This document shows, in pieces, positions 18,574 through 30,889 of a stretch of DNA of 64,000 nucleotides. A program made the translations under genes and the position numbers. The stretch is from Pyropia yezoensis (Eukaryota; Rhodophyta; Bangiophyceae; Bangiales; Bangiaceae). Position 1 is the stretch's first letter. The number at the start of each line of letters is the position of its first letter. The DNA is taken from assembly GCA_009829735.1 (NCBI GenBank), contig CM020620.1, forward strand, positions 25,762,951 to 25,826,950, given 5' to 3'. Under the pieces are notes generated by a model. It was given only the letters and a program-made list of their open reading frames with translations. It ran no database searches and was not told the DNA's origin.

Positions 18574-18999
18574 TTGCTGGAGCTGTTTTCGGGGGGTCTC
18601 GGGACAGACACAGTTTTCTTTACGGACAAAACATCAGCAAGGACCTTCGTGCTGCCCGCCTCTCCTCTAATACGAGGCATCAACACCCCCATGCCACAGA
18701 TGTGCGGGGAGCGGTCCCCATCGCCCCCGCTGGTCGCGCACGTTGGCGCGTGCGGTCTAGTATCCCTCTGGGCCCTGGTCCCCTCTCGGCCGCCCTCTAT
18801 GCACGGGAGGTGCCCCGCCGAAGTCCCGGCATTGGGGACCGACGCGGCAGGCGTGGGGCGGGTCAGTTTTTGTCTCCCCAAGGCGTCCAGTCCAGAAGAG
18901 GGGTCCAGGAGGGGAAGGGGGGGGAGAGGCTCCTTCATCATGAGTCGGGGGGGGGGCGTGCCAGAGATGCCTGAACCTGAACAGGGAAGGGGCACATGA
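18574..18999 (+). CDS. Hypothetical ORF, about 141 codons
   Basis: Plus frame with protein-like content in its first half (FSGGLGTDTVFFTDKTSART) and a Gly/Arg-rich tail. No ATG at the very 5' end; the first in-frame ATG lies downstream, in the segment INTPMPQM. A minus frame (18306-19091) is also open. No family recognised; may be an exon or noise. Confidence 0.18.
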   Translation: MLELFSGGLGTDTVFFTDKTSARTFVLPASPLIRGINTPMPQMCGERSPSPPLVAHVGACGLVSLWALVPSRPPSMHGRCPAEVPALGTDAAGVGRVSFCLPKASSPEEGSRRGRGGRGSFIMSRGGGVPEMPEPEQGRGT

Positions 19000-21280
19000 A
19001 GACCAGGCTTCTTCGTGGACCAATCAAACGAGCCCATGACATGGACCATTTCCCTCAAGGACAGCGTTCTCAAAAATAGGGACCCCCACACGGAAGAAAG
19101 TCGTCAAAACAATGGCCTCCAACCTTCCCCGGGCTCCTCCCGTAAATCGAGCACCCCTCTTCCAAGCCTCAGTTTGCACATGGGCCCGGACCGACCCCCG
19201 AGCCGGGCAAAGAAGTGCGAAAAGGATGGCCCCATTTCAGGGTCGACGGCACCCGGTCCACGCGGGGTGCCCCTGAGAGAGGTACACCGGCCGGGAGACA
19301 CACGGACCTCATGAGTTCTCGTGGGGCACTGTGATCCTTCTGTCAGCATGGCCGCCGCCAACCCCGTCATGGCCGGTCTCCTACCCGGGCCCGAGCCGAG
19401 AAGAACCTCCATGTATCTTTTTTGTGCAACGCACCATAGGCACCTCTCTTCGTCATGAACTTCACTTAGATGAGACTACCTTTCCTGTCCAGTATATCCA
19501 CGAATGGGACGATTCTAACTCCTATAGACTGGGGCGGGAGCTGACTTAAACGGCATGCTTAGGGAAAGACTTGTGCCTAATACATGCATAGAATGATATA
19601 GTGTTTCCCGGGGGCTCAACCGTCCTTTCCCCACCAGGATAACTCGGTGGAGACGGCTGACCAGACGATACGAAGGTGACGCACCGAGGGGCGGTCAGGT
19701 GTTACAAGAAGGACAGAAATCCAGCAAGGATCACAGTTTGAAGGACGCACCGTGACCTGCGCAGTGGGGCTTAAAGGGGGTCCACGAATCGGGTTGCTTT
19801 TCATTGCGAAGTGGATTGCCGGACATTTGCGGCCACTCTCACAGGCTTGCGCAGTGGGTAAAAGCGCCAGAGTTTTTTAGCAACTCATGATGTACGCACT
19901 TTAGTACAGAGCCCCATTGCCAGCGACACCTGAAAACAAGCGCCGCGCGCTGCGCTCTCATGTAGCAGAAGACTTGCAGTGGGAGTCGGTAATCCATCAT
20001 GCATAAGCATTGACGCGCATATAATATAGGCCGGCATATGTTGCACAGGAAGCTGTTCATCTGGACCGCGACCTGCTGGTCAATTACAATGAACTGACAA
20101 GTGGCGAAAGCCGCATATCTCGGATTGAGTTGATCAAGTGGAACCGTGTGTTGTGGAACGTGGGGAAAGGTGGGCCAGCTGCCCACCTGCGTGCGTACGT
20201 GCCGCCGTGCACCAGAGATCCCCTCCTTGACCTCGACAATAGGGACCGTGGTCAACGCAAAGTCGTTCGTCCTTCTGAGACCCTCGGGCTACCCCCTTCG
20301 TGCCTCACTCTTATGCAACCCTCCAGGGAGCGCCCGCCCTCAGCAGGCAGTGCACCGTGCACCTCCCGCGTCACGGCGTCACCCCCTCCGCATCGGGCGG
20401 ACTGGGAGCTGCTGCCCCGCCCGTACGGTCCAGGCAGCCAGCTCTGCGGCACCCTGCCGCAACTCCCCTTGGGCTCCCCCTCGTGGGGCTCCCCCGCGTA
20501 GGCACTCGAACTGCCCGTCCTCATGCGCTCTCGCGTCGGGCCCCTCCCGCCCGACAGTCACCCCCAGTGTGGCGTGGGCAGGGCGTACGCCCTGCCACGG
20601 TTATCACTCTCGCCAGCCTTGCACTCGTCACTTGACTCATGGGTACAGTGTGGGTCCCCCATTCACTAGGCTTGGGGGCCCAACACCTGCATGCCACGCC
20701 CACGTGCGCCCGACACCCACGCCCCATCGGACCACCTATCGCTGCTGGTCCACCCCGTCGGTCCACTGCCACGTGCCCCATGGATTGTGTGGGGCAGGCC
20801 AAGTACTTGGGCCTGCCCCGCTCAATTCCACAACACAGTGACGCGTGACCACACATACGAAATGTCTACGTACTCATTCTCCACGCACGCCCTATAGACC
20901 CCGTACAGAGCGTGCCTTCTTTCTTCCCCACCACCACCGCAACCACCACCACCACCACCACCGCCAGGCCTCTGCATCCGCCGCTTCTTCCCCCCCTCGT
21001 TCCTTGCCACCGCCAACGCCACCAGCACAAGCACCAGCACCCTCACCCACAACCACAAACCCGGGGGGGGGGGGGGGGCCGTAGCAACGTCAAGCCATCA
21101 GTGCTCATGAAAAGAGTATTCATCGTCCTGTGCTGATTGGTCCGCAAAGAGCGCCAGCTGGGAGATTTCTGCCAGTGAGCAACGACGCGGCAGAAATGTG
21201 AACTCATAAGCAAACTCTTGCCAAAAGATGCTCCAGAACTCGCAGGAAAACTGCGTCTGAACACGAGGTGGGCAGCTGTA
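19000..21280. other. Intergenic, nothing recognised
   Basis: Ordinary-composition sequence with no convincing coding region on either strand. 20930-21050 is a CCA-rich simple-sequence stretch on the plus strand, and a G run sits at about 21063-21079. Confidence 0.4.
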
Positions 21281-21522
21281 TAGCCAGTCTGGACCAAATG
21301 TCGACCATTCTCGATGAGATCCTTGGTCTCTGTGTACTGCATGAGATGCACGACATACCACTTTGTAGAGGAGACTGAGGGGAGTCAGATGGTATTTTTT
21401 ATTCTCTGAGTGCTTTTGTTCCTTGAGGAGAGAAGGCGAAATTACTGTCAGTTATCTGCTCACTAATGTCGACCACGTCTTGGGGCCAATGGGGGCACCC
21501 GATCTGCTCACCGTCGCGGGCT
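21281..21522 (-). repeat. Dispersed 250-bp repeat, copy 2 (inverted)
   Basis: Reverse-complement match to 7710-7960. The minus frame shares the peptide IGCPHWPQ. The copies are 13.5 kb apart and inverted. Similarity stops close to 21281 and 21522. Confidence 0.85.
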
Positions 21523-23518
21523 GCAGTGCGCTGCAAGCGAATCATTCTTGCTGAGTGTGGCCCGACCACCCCTTTGATGCCACACGGGTGCCTTATGTCT
21601 CCGAGAATAATACACTCTGTAGCAGAGAAAAAAGCACAGCAAAAAGAGAGTCGAGGCTCAGGTCTTGATGCATGACAAGAAAAACGACAACGTCTATGTG
21701 TATCCATTGCTGGAAGGCCTGATGCCCAGGCCATGTGTGCTTCTCTTGTTCTTGACTTGGAAGTAGCAGACAAAAATAAAAGACAATACTGCGGTCACGA
21801 GTCTGCCTCCTCGGGGCCTCCAGGAGACCCTGGTGTGGTCAACATTTTGGACAGTGGTCGACATTGCAAACAGGACAGCTATAAAGGGTTGCACGGCACC
21901 GACGAAACTGCTGACACCAGGGTGGTGGGCCTGTGCACACAGACTGGACCATTGGCTGCAATCCAACTCCTGCATACCAGCAGAGGCGCTCCCAGTACAT
22001 ATTAATACATGCATGTCACCAGAGGCCCCGGGTAAAAGAGCTTGAAGACGAGATAATACGCATGGGCTACCTCCCAACGGGCAGAACCATGGAGGAATAT
22101 CTCGGGCTGTGTCGGCCCAGCCGTGGTCTTGATTGCCCGTCCCCCGCCCCCACCCCCGCCCCCCCATGCAGTCCTGGTGTCACTGTTGCAGAAGAGGACA
22201 CTGAGCAGGCGGCACCGACGCGTCATCCTCTCGGACCATGTCATCTCGGGGTGCGGCCAGTGTCTGTTGGCCAACGGGCGAGCCGGAGAGGAGGGCGGGG
22301 TTCGCGTGCCAAGGTCCTGACACGAGCCGCCTGGCCGCCTCGTGCATTGATTGTGGAAGACGCCGACCGAGAGACCCCACGCGTGGGAGGCGGGGGCGCC
22401 GCTCGCACGCTCCCTTCGCCGCCCTCCAGGCGCGGCGGGACGGCTGCTGGACCAATGTGGGTCGTGACTGTGTTTTCCGCCTGCCACCCGCAGCGGCGGC
22501 GATGGTCCATAAACGGCCCGTTGAGGGGGGGGGGGCGGGGGGCAGGGCCCGTCCAACCCCTAGGCCAAAGACCCAGCCTCGTGTCCTCCCAGCGCCCAGC
22601 ACGAGCTGCGGATCTCTCTATGGCGCTACGATCCCTTCCCCGGCCTCTGCCCCGCGCGGGGCCTCGCCCCAGTCACATTGGCCACCTGTGCGGGAGCCAG
22701 TCCCCCGGCCCCGCCAAAGCGGGTGGCAGACGGCGCCGTCGCCTCGGCCACCGCGCGGTATTCACGGCGCTGCCTTTTTGCAGCTGGTGCTCTGGGCGCA
22801 CGACCACCCAGCCCGCGGGAGCGCCCTATCCACGCAGCTGTCAGCATGCGGATGCAGCACGGGGCAGCTCAATTGAGCGGGCGGATCTGTATATCGCTCC
22901 ACAGATCCGCGCGCGCCCCCCCCCCCTCCCCCCACCCGCCCCTGAGCACGGGTTGAAGGAGCGGCGGCAGCGAGCATGGGCCCGCCGGGGGCTTTTGGGG
23001 GGGGGGGGGGGCGGGGGCGGCCCCGGCCCCGCCGGCCGGTCCCTCCCCCCCCCCCCCCCGCCCTCCCCCTCCCCCCCCCGCCCAACTGGCAGCCGCGGCT
23101 GCACCATGGCGCTGCCACAGCATGGGCGGATGGGCGGGGGACTGGCGATGCTGGTGCAGTCTGGCCAGTCGTGCCCCCTCCCCGCTCCACCCTGCCCGCT
23201 TCCCCCCCGTGCCTTTTCCTCCCCCACTGCCTTCCCCTCCTCACCTCCATTCTTTTTTTTTTTCGGTTTCACGGAACCATACTTGCGTCCTCCACCCACG
23301 TGGAAGACCTGTCACCGGGGTGCCATGCGGGGGTTGGGGGGGGGTCCTCCTCTAGGCTGGCGCGCACCACCCCCCTTCCTCTCCACCCCCCCCCCCCCCC
23401 CCAACTCTGTGCTTTCCCCATCTTGGACATCTATTCTCCCTTGACTCGTGTGTGCGGTTAAGGCTTAAGCGCACACCCAGCCGTCTGACCTCTCTCTCTG
23501 GGTTTTTTTTCGCTGTCT

Positions 23519-23544
23519 CTTTTTTTTTTTTTTTTTTTTTTTTT
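23519..23544 (+). repeat. Poly-T tract, about 26 bases
   Basis: Uninterrupted T run, unusual in a window where nearly all long runs are G or C. Confidence 0.9.
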
Positions 23545-24961
23545 CTTCTTCCCTCGCGCCCTCATGGGCCAGTGGCAGACGACAACAAAAACAGAGAGAG
23601 GAGGGCCGTGCAAAACGGCCCCGCGATAGGGCGCGCTCGTGCGCGTGCCCATTCCGCACGAGCGCGAGATGGGGGGGGGGGGGGGTCGGACGGGGGGGGC
23701 CGACGCACCCTACCCCCAATGCGGAAGGAACCAGGACAAGGAAGAGAGAAAGAAACATGGACGAGCAGAACGAGGTCCCTTGTTCTTGTCCACGCCTGTG
23801 CTGACCGGGGCCCTTCCCACGACCTCCACACCCGCTCCCTCCCCCCCCCCCACCCCCCCCCGCCCCCCCCCCCCCTCGCAGCAACCCGTCCGCACCACCG
23901 CCACACACGCCGCGCAACGTCCACCCCCACCAACCACCCCCACCACCAACCAACCAACCAACAACCGCCACCTCCAGTCATCCCCCCCCCCCCCCCCCCC
24001 CCCCCCCCCCGCCTCTCTCTTCCTCCCACGCCTCTTCATTCGCAGACCGCCCCGGGCGGGGGTAACATGCGGATGGGGAAAGGGCCGCCGCCCGTCGGTG
24101 AGCCCGTCCCCGACTGTCACGCCGCCGCCTCCCCCCCCCCCCCCCCCCCCGCCTCGTCGGCAGCAGGCGTGGGACGGGGGTAGGAAACGGACGCTCTGCC
24201 GCGGGGGGGAGAGAGAGAGGGCGGGGAGGGGGGGCAACAATGACGGCGGGGGCGGCGGCGCGGCCGTGGGCGGCCGCCCATTGGGCCACCACCCCCACCC
24301 CCCCCCCCCCCCCCCTCATCCTCGTCATGCGCGGGGGCCAGCGCAGAGCGGGGAGCGGCTCGGCGCTCCACCCCGCCGCCCCTGGTTGGGATATATCCCT
24401 AGGTACATCCCTAGGCCGCCACCCGCATCGGCGGGACGGGGTGGCTGCGCGCGGGGAGGGAGCGGGGGGGGGGGCTGGGTCGCCTTGTCCCGCCCCCCCG
24501 CCCCCCCCCCCCGCCCCCCCCCGCTGCCGGCTCTGAACCGCGTCGCCGTCTCTCCCCCCCCCCCCTCCGCCGTATAGGTTGCGATTCCCCCCTCCCCCCC
24601 CCCCTCCCCCCCCCCACCCCCGTCCCCCTGCGCCACCCCTGATTCCGCTGTCTCCGTCACCACCCCCACCGCCACCCCCACCCCCACGCCCCACACTCCC
24701 CTTCCCGACGCCCTCCCCCCCTCCCTCCTACCCAACCTCCGCTGCCACCGCCCCACGCGGCGGCCAACGCGGCGGCAGCACACGCGGCGGCGCCCCCCCA
24801 GCGGCCGGCCCCGCCAGCCCCCCCGCCGACCGCCGTCGGCCTGTAGCTCCATCGGCAGACCCGCCCGGCCGGCCGGCCGGCCGGCCGCCCCTCCCACTAA
24901 AGACACACGGGGAGGGGGGCGGGTTGCGGGGAGGGTGGCCACCCCCCCCTACCCCCCCCCC

Positions 24962-25010
24962 CCGCCGCGCCGCGCCGCGCCGCGCCGCGCCGCGCCGTGC
25001 CGTGCCGTGC
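24962..25010 (+). repeat. CCGCG / CCGTG pentanucleotide repeat
   Basis: Tandem 5-bp units, first CCGCG and then CCGTG. Confidence 0.9.
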
Positions 25011-25844
25011 CGCTGTGCGCGGCCGCTCAGGGCTGTGGCTACCGGGGAGGGGGGGAGAGGGGGGGCCGGGGGGAGGGAAGAAGCGAACGGGGGGGGGGGG
25101 GGGGGAGGGTGGCACGAGATGACTGCGGTTGGGGGGGGGCCGAGCTGCCACCCGCCGCCGGCGCCGCGAGTGCGGGCGGCGGTAGTGCGGCGGGTGGCGA
25201 GGGGTGGGGCGCGGGGGCGGGGGGGGGGGGGGGGGGTGGTGGTGCTCTGTCCTGTCCCCCCCCCCCGCCCTCCCCCTCTCCCCCGCCGGCGCTCTGCTCC
25301 ACCACGGCATTGGTGCGACGGCTCCCTCCCTCCCTTCCCCCCGCTCCCCCCCCCCCCCGCGCGCTCGCTCTCTCCCGCTCCCTTCCCACCCCCCCCCCTC
25401 CTCCCCCCCCGACCGTCCGTCCTCGGCCGTGGGGGCGCTTTTAGCGCCATCGCCATGCGCCGCGGGACAGGCCAGACGGCGGGGCGGGCGGGCGGGGCCG
25501 ACGCGGCCACGGCGGCCCACCGAGGACAATGACGGGAGTGGAGAGGAAAGAAGGTCGGCGGAGGGGGGGGGTGTGGTTGGCGTGGGGGTGGGCGCGGGGG
25601 GGGGGGGGAGAGGGAAAAAAAAAAAAACGGGGCTGTCCGCGTGGGTGCGTGGGAGCGTGTGCCTGCCACCCCCCCCCCCCCACCCCCCCCACCCCCTCGC
25701 CGCAGTGTCGCTGGCACGCCGCCTGTGTGTGTTCCGCAGCGTGGGCAGCGCGACGCCATCGGCCATGGGGGGTGCCGCCGCCGCCGCAGCGGCGGCGGCC
25801 GGCGCGCGCGGCCGGGCCGCCGCGCGTTGCGCCGACGCTGCCGC

Positions 25845-25900
25845 GACCGACCGACCGACCGACCGACCGACCGACCGACCGACCGACCGACCGACGGACC
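25845..25900 (+). repeat. GACC tetranucleotide repeat
   Basis: About 13 tandem GACC units with one variant near the 3' end. Confidence 0.95.
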
Positions 25901-26135
25901 GCGCACGTAGGTACGTGCGGGCCCCCCCTCCCGTGGGGAAAGCGGGGGCGGGCGGGCGGGCGGGCCACCACCGCCCAGCAGAGCGGGGGTGGGGAGTGTG
26001 TTTTTTTTTATGTGGAGGGGGGGGGGGGGGGGGGGGGGGGGGTGGGGCGCCGTCGACGAGCCGCCCGGCCGTAGGGGCGGCACGCGCGTTGGGCACCGCC
26101 GCAGCGGCGTTGCGGGGGGGGGGGTGGGGGGGGGG

Positions 26136-26163
26136 AGGGAGAGAGAGAGAGAGAGAGAGAGAG
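26136..26163 (+). repeat. GA dinucleotide repeat
   Basis: About 12 GA units within a G-rich tract. Confidence 0.95.
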
Positions 26164-27137
26164 GGTGGGGAGGGGGAGAGGGAGGGAGGGAGGGAGGAGC
26201 GCCAGCCCCGCGGGGGGGTGGTAGGCGTCGGTAGAGGGGGCGGCAGTGGGGCGGGGGGGGGGGGGGGGTAGGGGGGGAGGGGTGCGGAGCCGCGTCGGGC
26301 TGCCCGCCCCCCCCCCCCGCCCTGCCTGCCTGCCTGCCTGTCTGCCTCCTCCTCCGCCACCTCCTCCTCCTCCTTCCCCCCCCCCCCCCCCCCCCTCTCT
26401 GCACCCGCCCCTCCCGCCGCCTCAACCACCCCGCCACAAGAGTGGCGGGCGCCGTGTTGGCCATGGACCCGCCCGCCACGCCACCCACCCGCCCGTCTGC
26501 CCCCGCACCCCCCCCCCTCTGCGGGCCTGCCCAGGCGGGGCTGCCACCCCCGGCACTCCCCTCCCCCCCCCCACCCCGGCTCTCCCGCCCACACGCGCCG
26601 CCGCGGGCCGCCGCGTGCCGCCGTGCGGGGCGGCGGGTGTCAAGACCGCCCGCCGGGGCGCGTGAGGCGGGGGGGGGGGGAAAGGGGCCGCGGACCGCGA
26701 CGCGGAAGCCAGCCACACACCCCCCTCCCCCCCCCCCCCCCCCGCCCCTTCACCCCCTCCGTCGGCCGTCCTTCTCCTCCTTCTCCACCCACACCCCCCC
26801 CCCCCTCCCTCCACGCGCGCCCGCGCGCCTCCTCTCCCCCTCCCCCTCCCCCTCCCCCTCCCCACCCCCCCCCCGCCTCCCAGAGCCAGTGGCGGCGTCC
26901 GGCGGCGTCCTCCGAGGGGGCGTCCCTGTCACTGGGGGGGGGGGGGGACGCAGGACGCCGTCTAGGGCCGCCAGCAGCACCCGCTGTTGGTGCCACACGT
27001 TGGCTGTCAGGTAGGGGGGGGGGGGGGTGCGGCCAGTGGCAGGAGAGGGGGGGGAGGCCCTGCCACCTCGACCACGGGTGCCCCGCGACGTTGCGGCGGC
27101 GCCGCCGGCAGCGGTGACCGTGGCGGTGGCGGTCGTA

Positions 27138-27168
<31 letters not shown>

Positions 27169-27331
27169 GCGCCGGCAACGCCCGCCGGCGCGCGCGCGCG
27201 CGGCGCGGCGCAGTGCGCGGCGGGGGCTCAAGGGGGCGCCGGCCATTGCCAGCGTCCTCATCCCCCCCCCCCCCCCCCCCTTGGCACCCACTGTGACGGC
27301 GTGGTCGCACGCCCGTCTCGTACGCAACCGT

Positions 27332-27385
27332 CCCCACCCCACCCCACCCCACCCCACTCCACCCCACCCCACCCCACCCACCCCA
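27332..27385 (+). repeat. ACCCC pentanucleotide repeat
   Basis: About 10 tandem ACCCC units with one ACTCC variant. Internal to the window, so there is no reason to call it a telomere. Confidence 0.9.
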
Positions 27386-27803
27386 CGCCTTCTGGCGCGC
27401 CGTTTGGACATCAACCCTGCTCCCCGTCACCCACCCGCGCGCTGCCCGCGTAGCCGCGCGGTCGTCAACGGGGCGGCTGCCCCTCCCCCACCCGCCGGTG
27501 CCGCCGCTGTCCCGGTCGGCGTCGCCCGTCCGTGTCGCCCGTCCGTGGGCACCCACCCCGCTGCGCTGGCCGTCCCCACCCGCCCACCCCGCCGCGCCCA
27601 CCCGCCCGCGCTCGACCGCCTGCCCGGCGCTCCGGTCGCCGGCGCTCCCGCCCCCGCTCCCCTACCCGCGTGGGCCTCTGCCGGGGCAGGCGCTCCCCCA
27701 CAGGGCCTGCATACCCCGCTGACGCCCCCACCAACGGGGGCTAGTTTTTTCCATTCGCCACCCCTACCCCTTCCCCCCCCGCCCCCCTCTGTACCTACGA
27801 ACC

Positions 27804-27959
27804 ATGTTTGAAGATCCCGCCTGGAACGACGGGCCGCCCCTGCCGATGGGCGCGCCCTTGGCGGGTGGCCCGACCCCGTGGGGGGGCTTTGCCGCCGCCG
27901 CTGGCATTGGCGGAGGTGGCGGTGGCGGTGGTGGGGGCGGCGGTGGCGGCGGCTGCGGC

Positions 27960-27995
<36 letters not shown>

Positions 27996-28109
27996 CCGCT
28001 GACCGACGCGTACGCGGTGGCAGACGGGGCGGCCGGCGGGCTCGCGTCGCCGCTGTGGCTGCCCCCCGCGGCGATGGTGTCCCCGCTGACGGCGGCAGCA
28101 TTTGTCCAT

Positions 28110-28140
<31 letters not shown>

Positions 28141-28379
28141 GTGGCGGTGGGGGCGGCGGCACTGGTGGCGGCGGTGGCGGTGGGGGCGGCGGCAGCGGCG
28201 GCGGGTTTGAGTGGGCGGGCGGCGGCTGGGCGCGCGCCTTCCGATCCCCCCCCGTGCCGCCGCCCGCGTGCGCGTCGTCCATGACGGGCTGCACCGGCGG
28301 CGGGGGTGGCTGGGGGGAGGGCGCCACCACCAGCACCGCCGATCGTGGCGGCGGCGGGACGGCAGCAGCGGCGGCAGCA

Positions 28380-28414
<35 letters not shown>

Positions 28415-29291
28415 AGCGGCGGCCACTGCTGGCGCCACCCCCGCCCCGATCGGTGACCGCGGGGCCCCCTGGGGCGCCGCCCCCACCGCCGGCGGCCGCG
28501 GCGGCGGCCGCGGTGCCGCCGCGGCTGATCCGGCGGCGGCCGCCGCCGCCGCGCCGTGGCCGCCCGCCGACCCGCCGGCGGGGGCGGCCGCCGCCGCGGA
28601 CCGCGGGGCGGTGGCAGCGGCGGCCGCCGCGGCGGCGGCCGTTACGGCGGCGGCGGCCGCTGACGCGCTGGCGGCGGGGGTGGGGGGGGGGGTTGATCTG
28701 GGCTGGTCCCCCGCCTGGGCGGGCGACGCGGCTGGCCGAGCCGACGGGGGTGGCGGTGGCGGTGGCGGTGTCGGTGGCGGTGGCGGTTGTGGCGGTGGCG
28801 GTGGTGGGGAGGGTGGCTTTCGTGGCAGCGGCGCCGCCGATCGAGGCGGCGGCGGCGTGGCAATGGGCGGTGCGGCCGACGCGGGGGTGGGCGGTGCTGC
28901 TGCGTTGCGGCCGTCCCTCTCCCTGATCTCGTCGGCGGTGCTGTCGTCTGCCGAGGCGCTCGCGTACGGCGGCGGTGGCGGCGGTGGCGGCGGCGGCGGG
29001 GGTGGCCATGGCGGCGGCAGCGGCGGCGGCAGCGGCGGGTGGGCCCCCGCGGCCCCATCCTCGGGGGGCTCTTCCGACGCGTCGGTGGCCGCCCCCGCGG
29101 CGCGGCTCGCCTCCCTCCGCGTCGCGGGCGGCGGCGGCGGCGGCGGCGGGGCGGCCGGATCAGGGGCGCCGTGGGCGGCCGCCCCCTGGGCGCCCCTGCT
29201 GCCGCCCGCCACCGCGGCTGGCCCCGTCGACGGGGCGGCCGCCCCGCGGGGGCCACCCTTCCCTTACCCGCCGGGCGCGTATGTCACACGG

Positions 29292-29330
<39 letters not shown>

Positions 29331-30167
29331 ATGGGCAGCGACGGATCGGCGTCGGGGGGCTCCACCCCGCCACGATCGGCGACGGCCGCGCAAATCGCGG
29401 CCGCCGCCGTTGTCGCTGCGGGCCGCCGCGGCTGTGGCGGCGGGGGTATTACGCTCAACCCGTCGGCCGTGGCGGCGGCCGCCGCGTCCACCTCGGCGGC
29501 TGCCGCGTTGGCCGACGCCGCGGCGGCCGTTGCGTCGGCCGACGCGGTGGCCACCGCGGCGGCCACGGCCGGCCCCGCGGCGGCGGCGGCGGCGGCGGCA
29601 GACATGGCAGGCGGCGGCGGCATGGTCAGCGGCGTCGTCAGCGGTGGCGGCGGCGGCGGCGGCGGCGGCCGAGGTGGCGGCGGCGGCGGCCGAGGTGGCG
29701 GCGGTGGCGGCGGCGGTGGCGGTGGGGGTGGCCGCTACGTCGGCGGCGCCCCCTCTCCCGGCCTGGCGCGGGCGGCGGCGGCCAAGGAGCACGCGCGGAT
29801 GACGTACAAGGCGCACCTGGCGGCGGACGCGGAGCGGCGCGGGGACGGGGACCGCTTCAAGCGGCGGCGCAAGGGGGACGCCCCCATTGGGGCGGCGGAC
29901 AAGCAGGCGCGGCGGCTGCTGAAGAACCAGGACAGCGCCGCCGCCGCCCGGCACGCCCACGAGGTGTACGTGCGGGCTCTGGAGGGGGGGCTGGCCGCCG
30001 CCGACGCGGCGGCAGCGGCCATGGCCACCGCCCTTGCCGCCGCTCGGCGGCAGGTGGCCACCGCCGAGCGGCGGGCCGCCGCGTTGCAGCGGGCGCTCCT
30101 GCTGGCGGGGGGGGGGGGGGAGGTGGCGGCCTGTCTGGGGGGGGGGGGGGGAGGGGCGTTGGGGTGA
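27804..30167 (+). CDS. bZIP transcription factor, Gly-rich N-terminus
   Basis: ATG 27804 (MFEDPAWNDG) to TGA 30165-30167 gives 787 residues. Residues 1-640 are low-complexity Gly/Ala/Pro tracts encoded by GGC repeats, with short conserved-looking islands. A basic nuclear-localisation-type patch (FKRRRKGD) precedes the bZIP domain at about residues 700-750. The basic region reads KQARRLLKNQDSAAAARHAH, with the diagnostic Asn-x7-Arg (N708, R716) of bZIP DNA-contact helices. VYVRALE and an Ala/Leu heptad helix follow (ATALAAARRQVATAERRAAAL). Zipper leucines are largely replaced by Ala, so dimerisation may be weak or selective. Expected role: nuclear sequence-specific DNA binding at ACGT-core sites. 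The annotated end lies in G runs (30107-30120, 30138-30150), and coding potential continues in another frame; see next entry. Confidence 0.8.
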
Positions 30168-30889
30168 CGGACCGCCACGCGTGGGGGGGGGGGGCTGGTA
30201 GTGGTGGCGGCAGCGGCGGCGGCGGCGCGGGGGCGGGGGGGGCCCCCGACGAGGATGCTGCCCACATGATGGATGCTGCCGAGGCGGCAGTGGCGGCCGC
30301 CAGCGTCGGGTCGGCGGCGGCAGCGGGGGCGGGCTCCACCCCCGCTGACGGCGGCGGCGGCATCGCGCCAGCCCGACACGCAGGGGGGGCGGCGGGCGGC
30401 GTTACGCCTCCCGCGCCATCGCCGGCCCGGTCGACCAGCCACTGGCTGTGTGGGGGCAGCGGCACCGCCGCGGCGGCCGCCGCCGCCGCCGCGGCTGCTG
30501 CCGCCGCCGCGGCCGCTTTCACGACAGCGGCGCCGCCCGGCCGGCCATCCCGCTGCCTGTCGGCCGCGTCGGCGGTCACGGGCGCGCGGGGCGGGCCGCC
30601 GCCGGCCCGGCGGGCGCCCACCCCAACGCGGCGACGCCGGCGGCGGCCGGCGCAGGAGGAGGAGGCTGGCGGGGACGATGATGGCGGCGGCGGCGGACAC
30701 GGGGAGGGGGGGGCGGCCGCCGCCGCGGGGGGGTCCCCGCCGGGCCGGCGGGGGCCCGCCGCCGACGCGTGGCGGCTGCCGTCGCCGCGACCGCCAGCCG
30801 CTCACGGTGGCGGCGGCGGCGGGAGTGGCGGCGGTGGTGGCTCGTCGCCCGCGTCGGCGGGCGGTCGTGGCACCGCGTGCGGGTGGTGA
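30168..30889 (+). CDS. Probable C-terminal continuation of the bZIP gene in a shifted frame
   Basis: A frame shifted relative to the bZIP ORF is already open before 30168 and runs to TGA 30887-30889. It has protein-like content: APDEDAAHMMDAAEAAVAAA, a Ser/Pro stretch, poly-Ala, an Arg-rich patch (TRRRRRRPAQEEEAGGDDD) and a Gly/Ser tail. It has no ATG of its own near the junction. The simplest reading is that one of the G runs at 30107-30193 has the wrong length and the bZIP protein is about 240 residues longer. A short intron within the G-rich junction is an alternative. Confidence 0.5.

Larger units (their letters stand above)
21523..27803. other. Homopolymer-rich intergenic tract, no supportable gene
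   Basis: From about 22900 to 27780 the sequence is dominated by G and C runs and polypurine/polypyrimidine blocks. Very long ORFs on both strands consist almost wholly of Pro, Gly, Arg and Ala and have no domain. 21523-22900 is less extreme but also shows no recognisable gene. Confidence 0.55.

Noticed and set aside
24728-26716. 662-codon minus-strand ORF
   Set aside because: Built from homopolymer runs and simple repeats; no domain, and overlapping frames are equally open.
27332-27385. ACCCC repeat as telomere
   Set aside because: Only about ten imperfect units, internal to the window, with genes on both sides.
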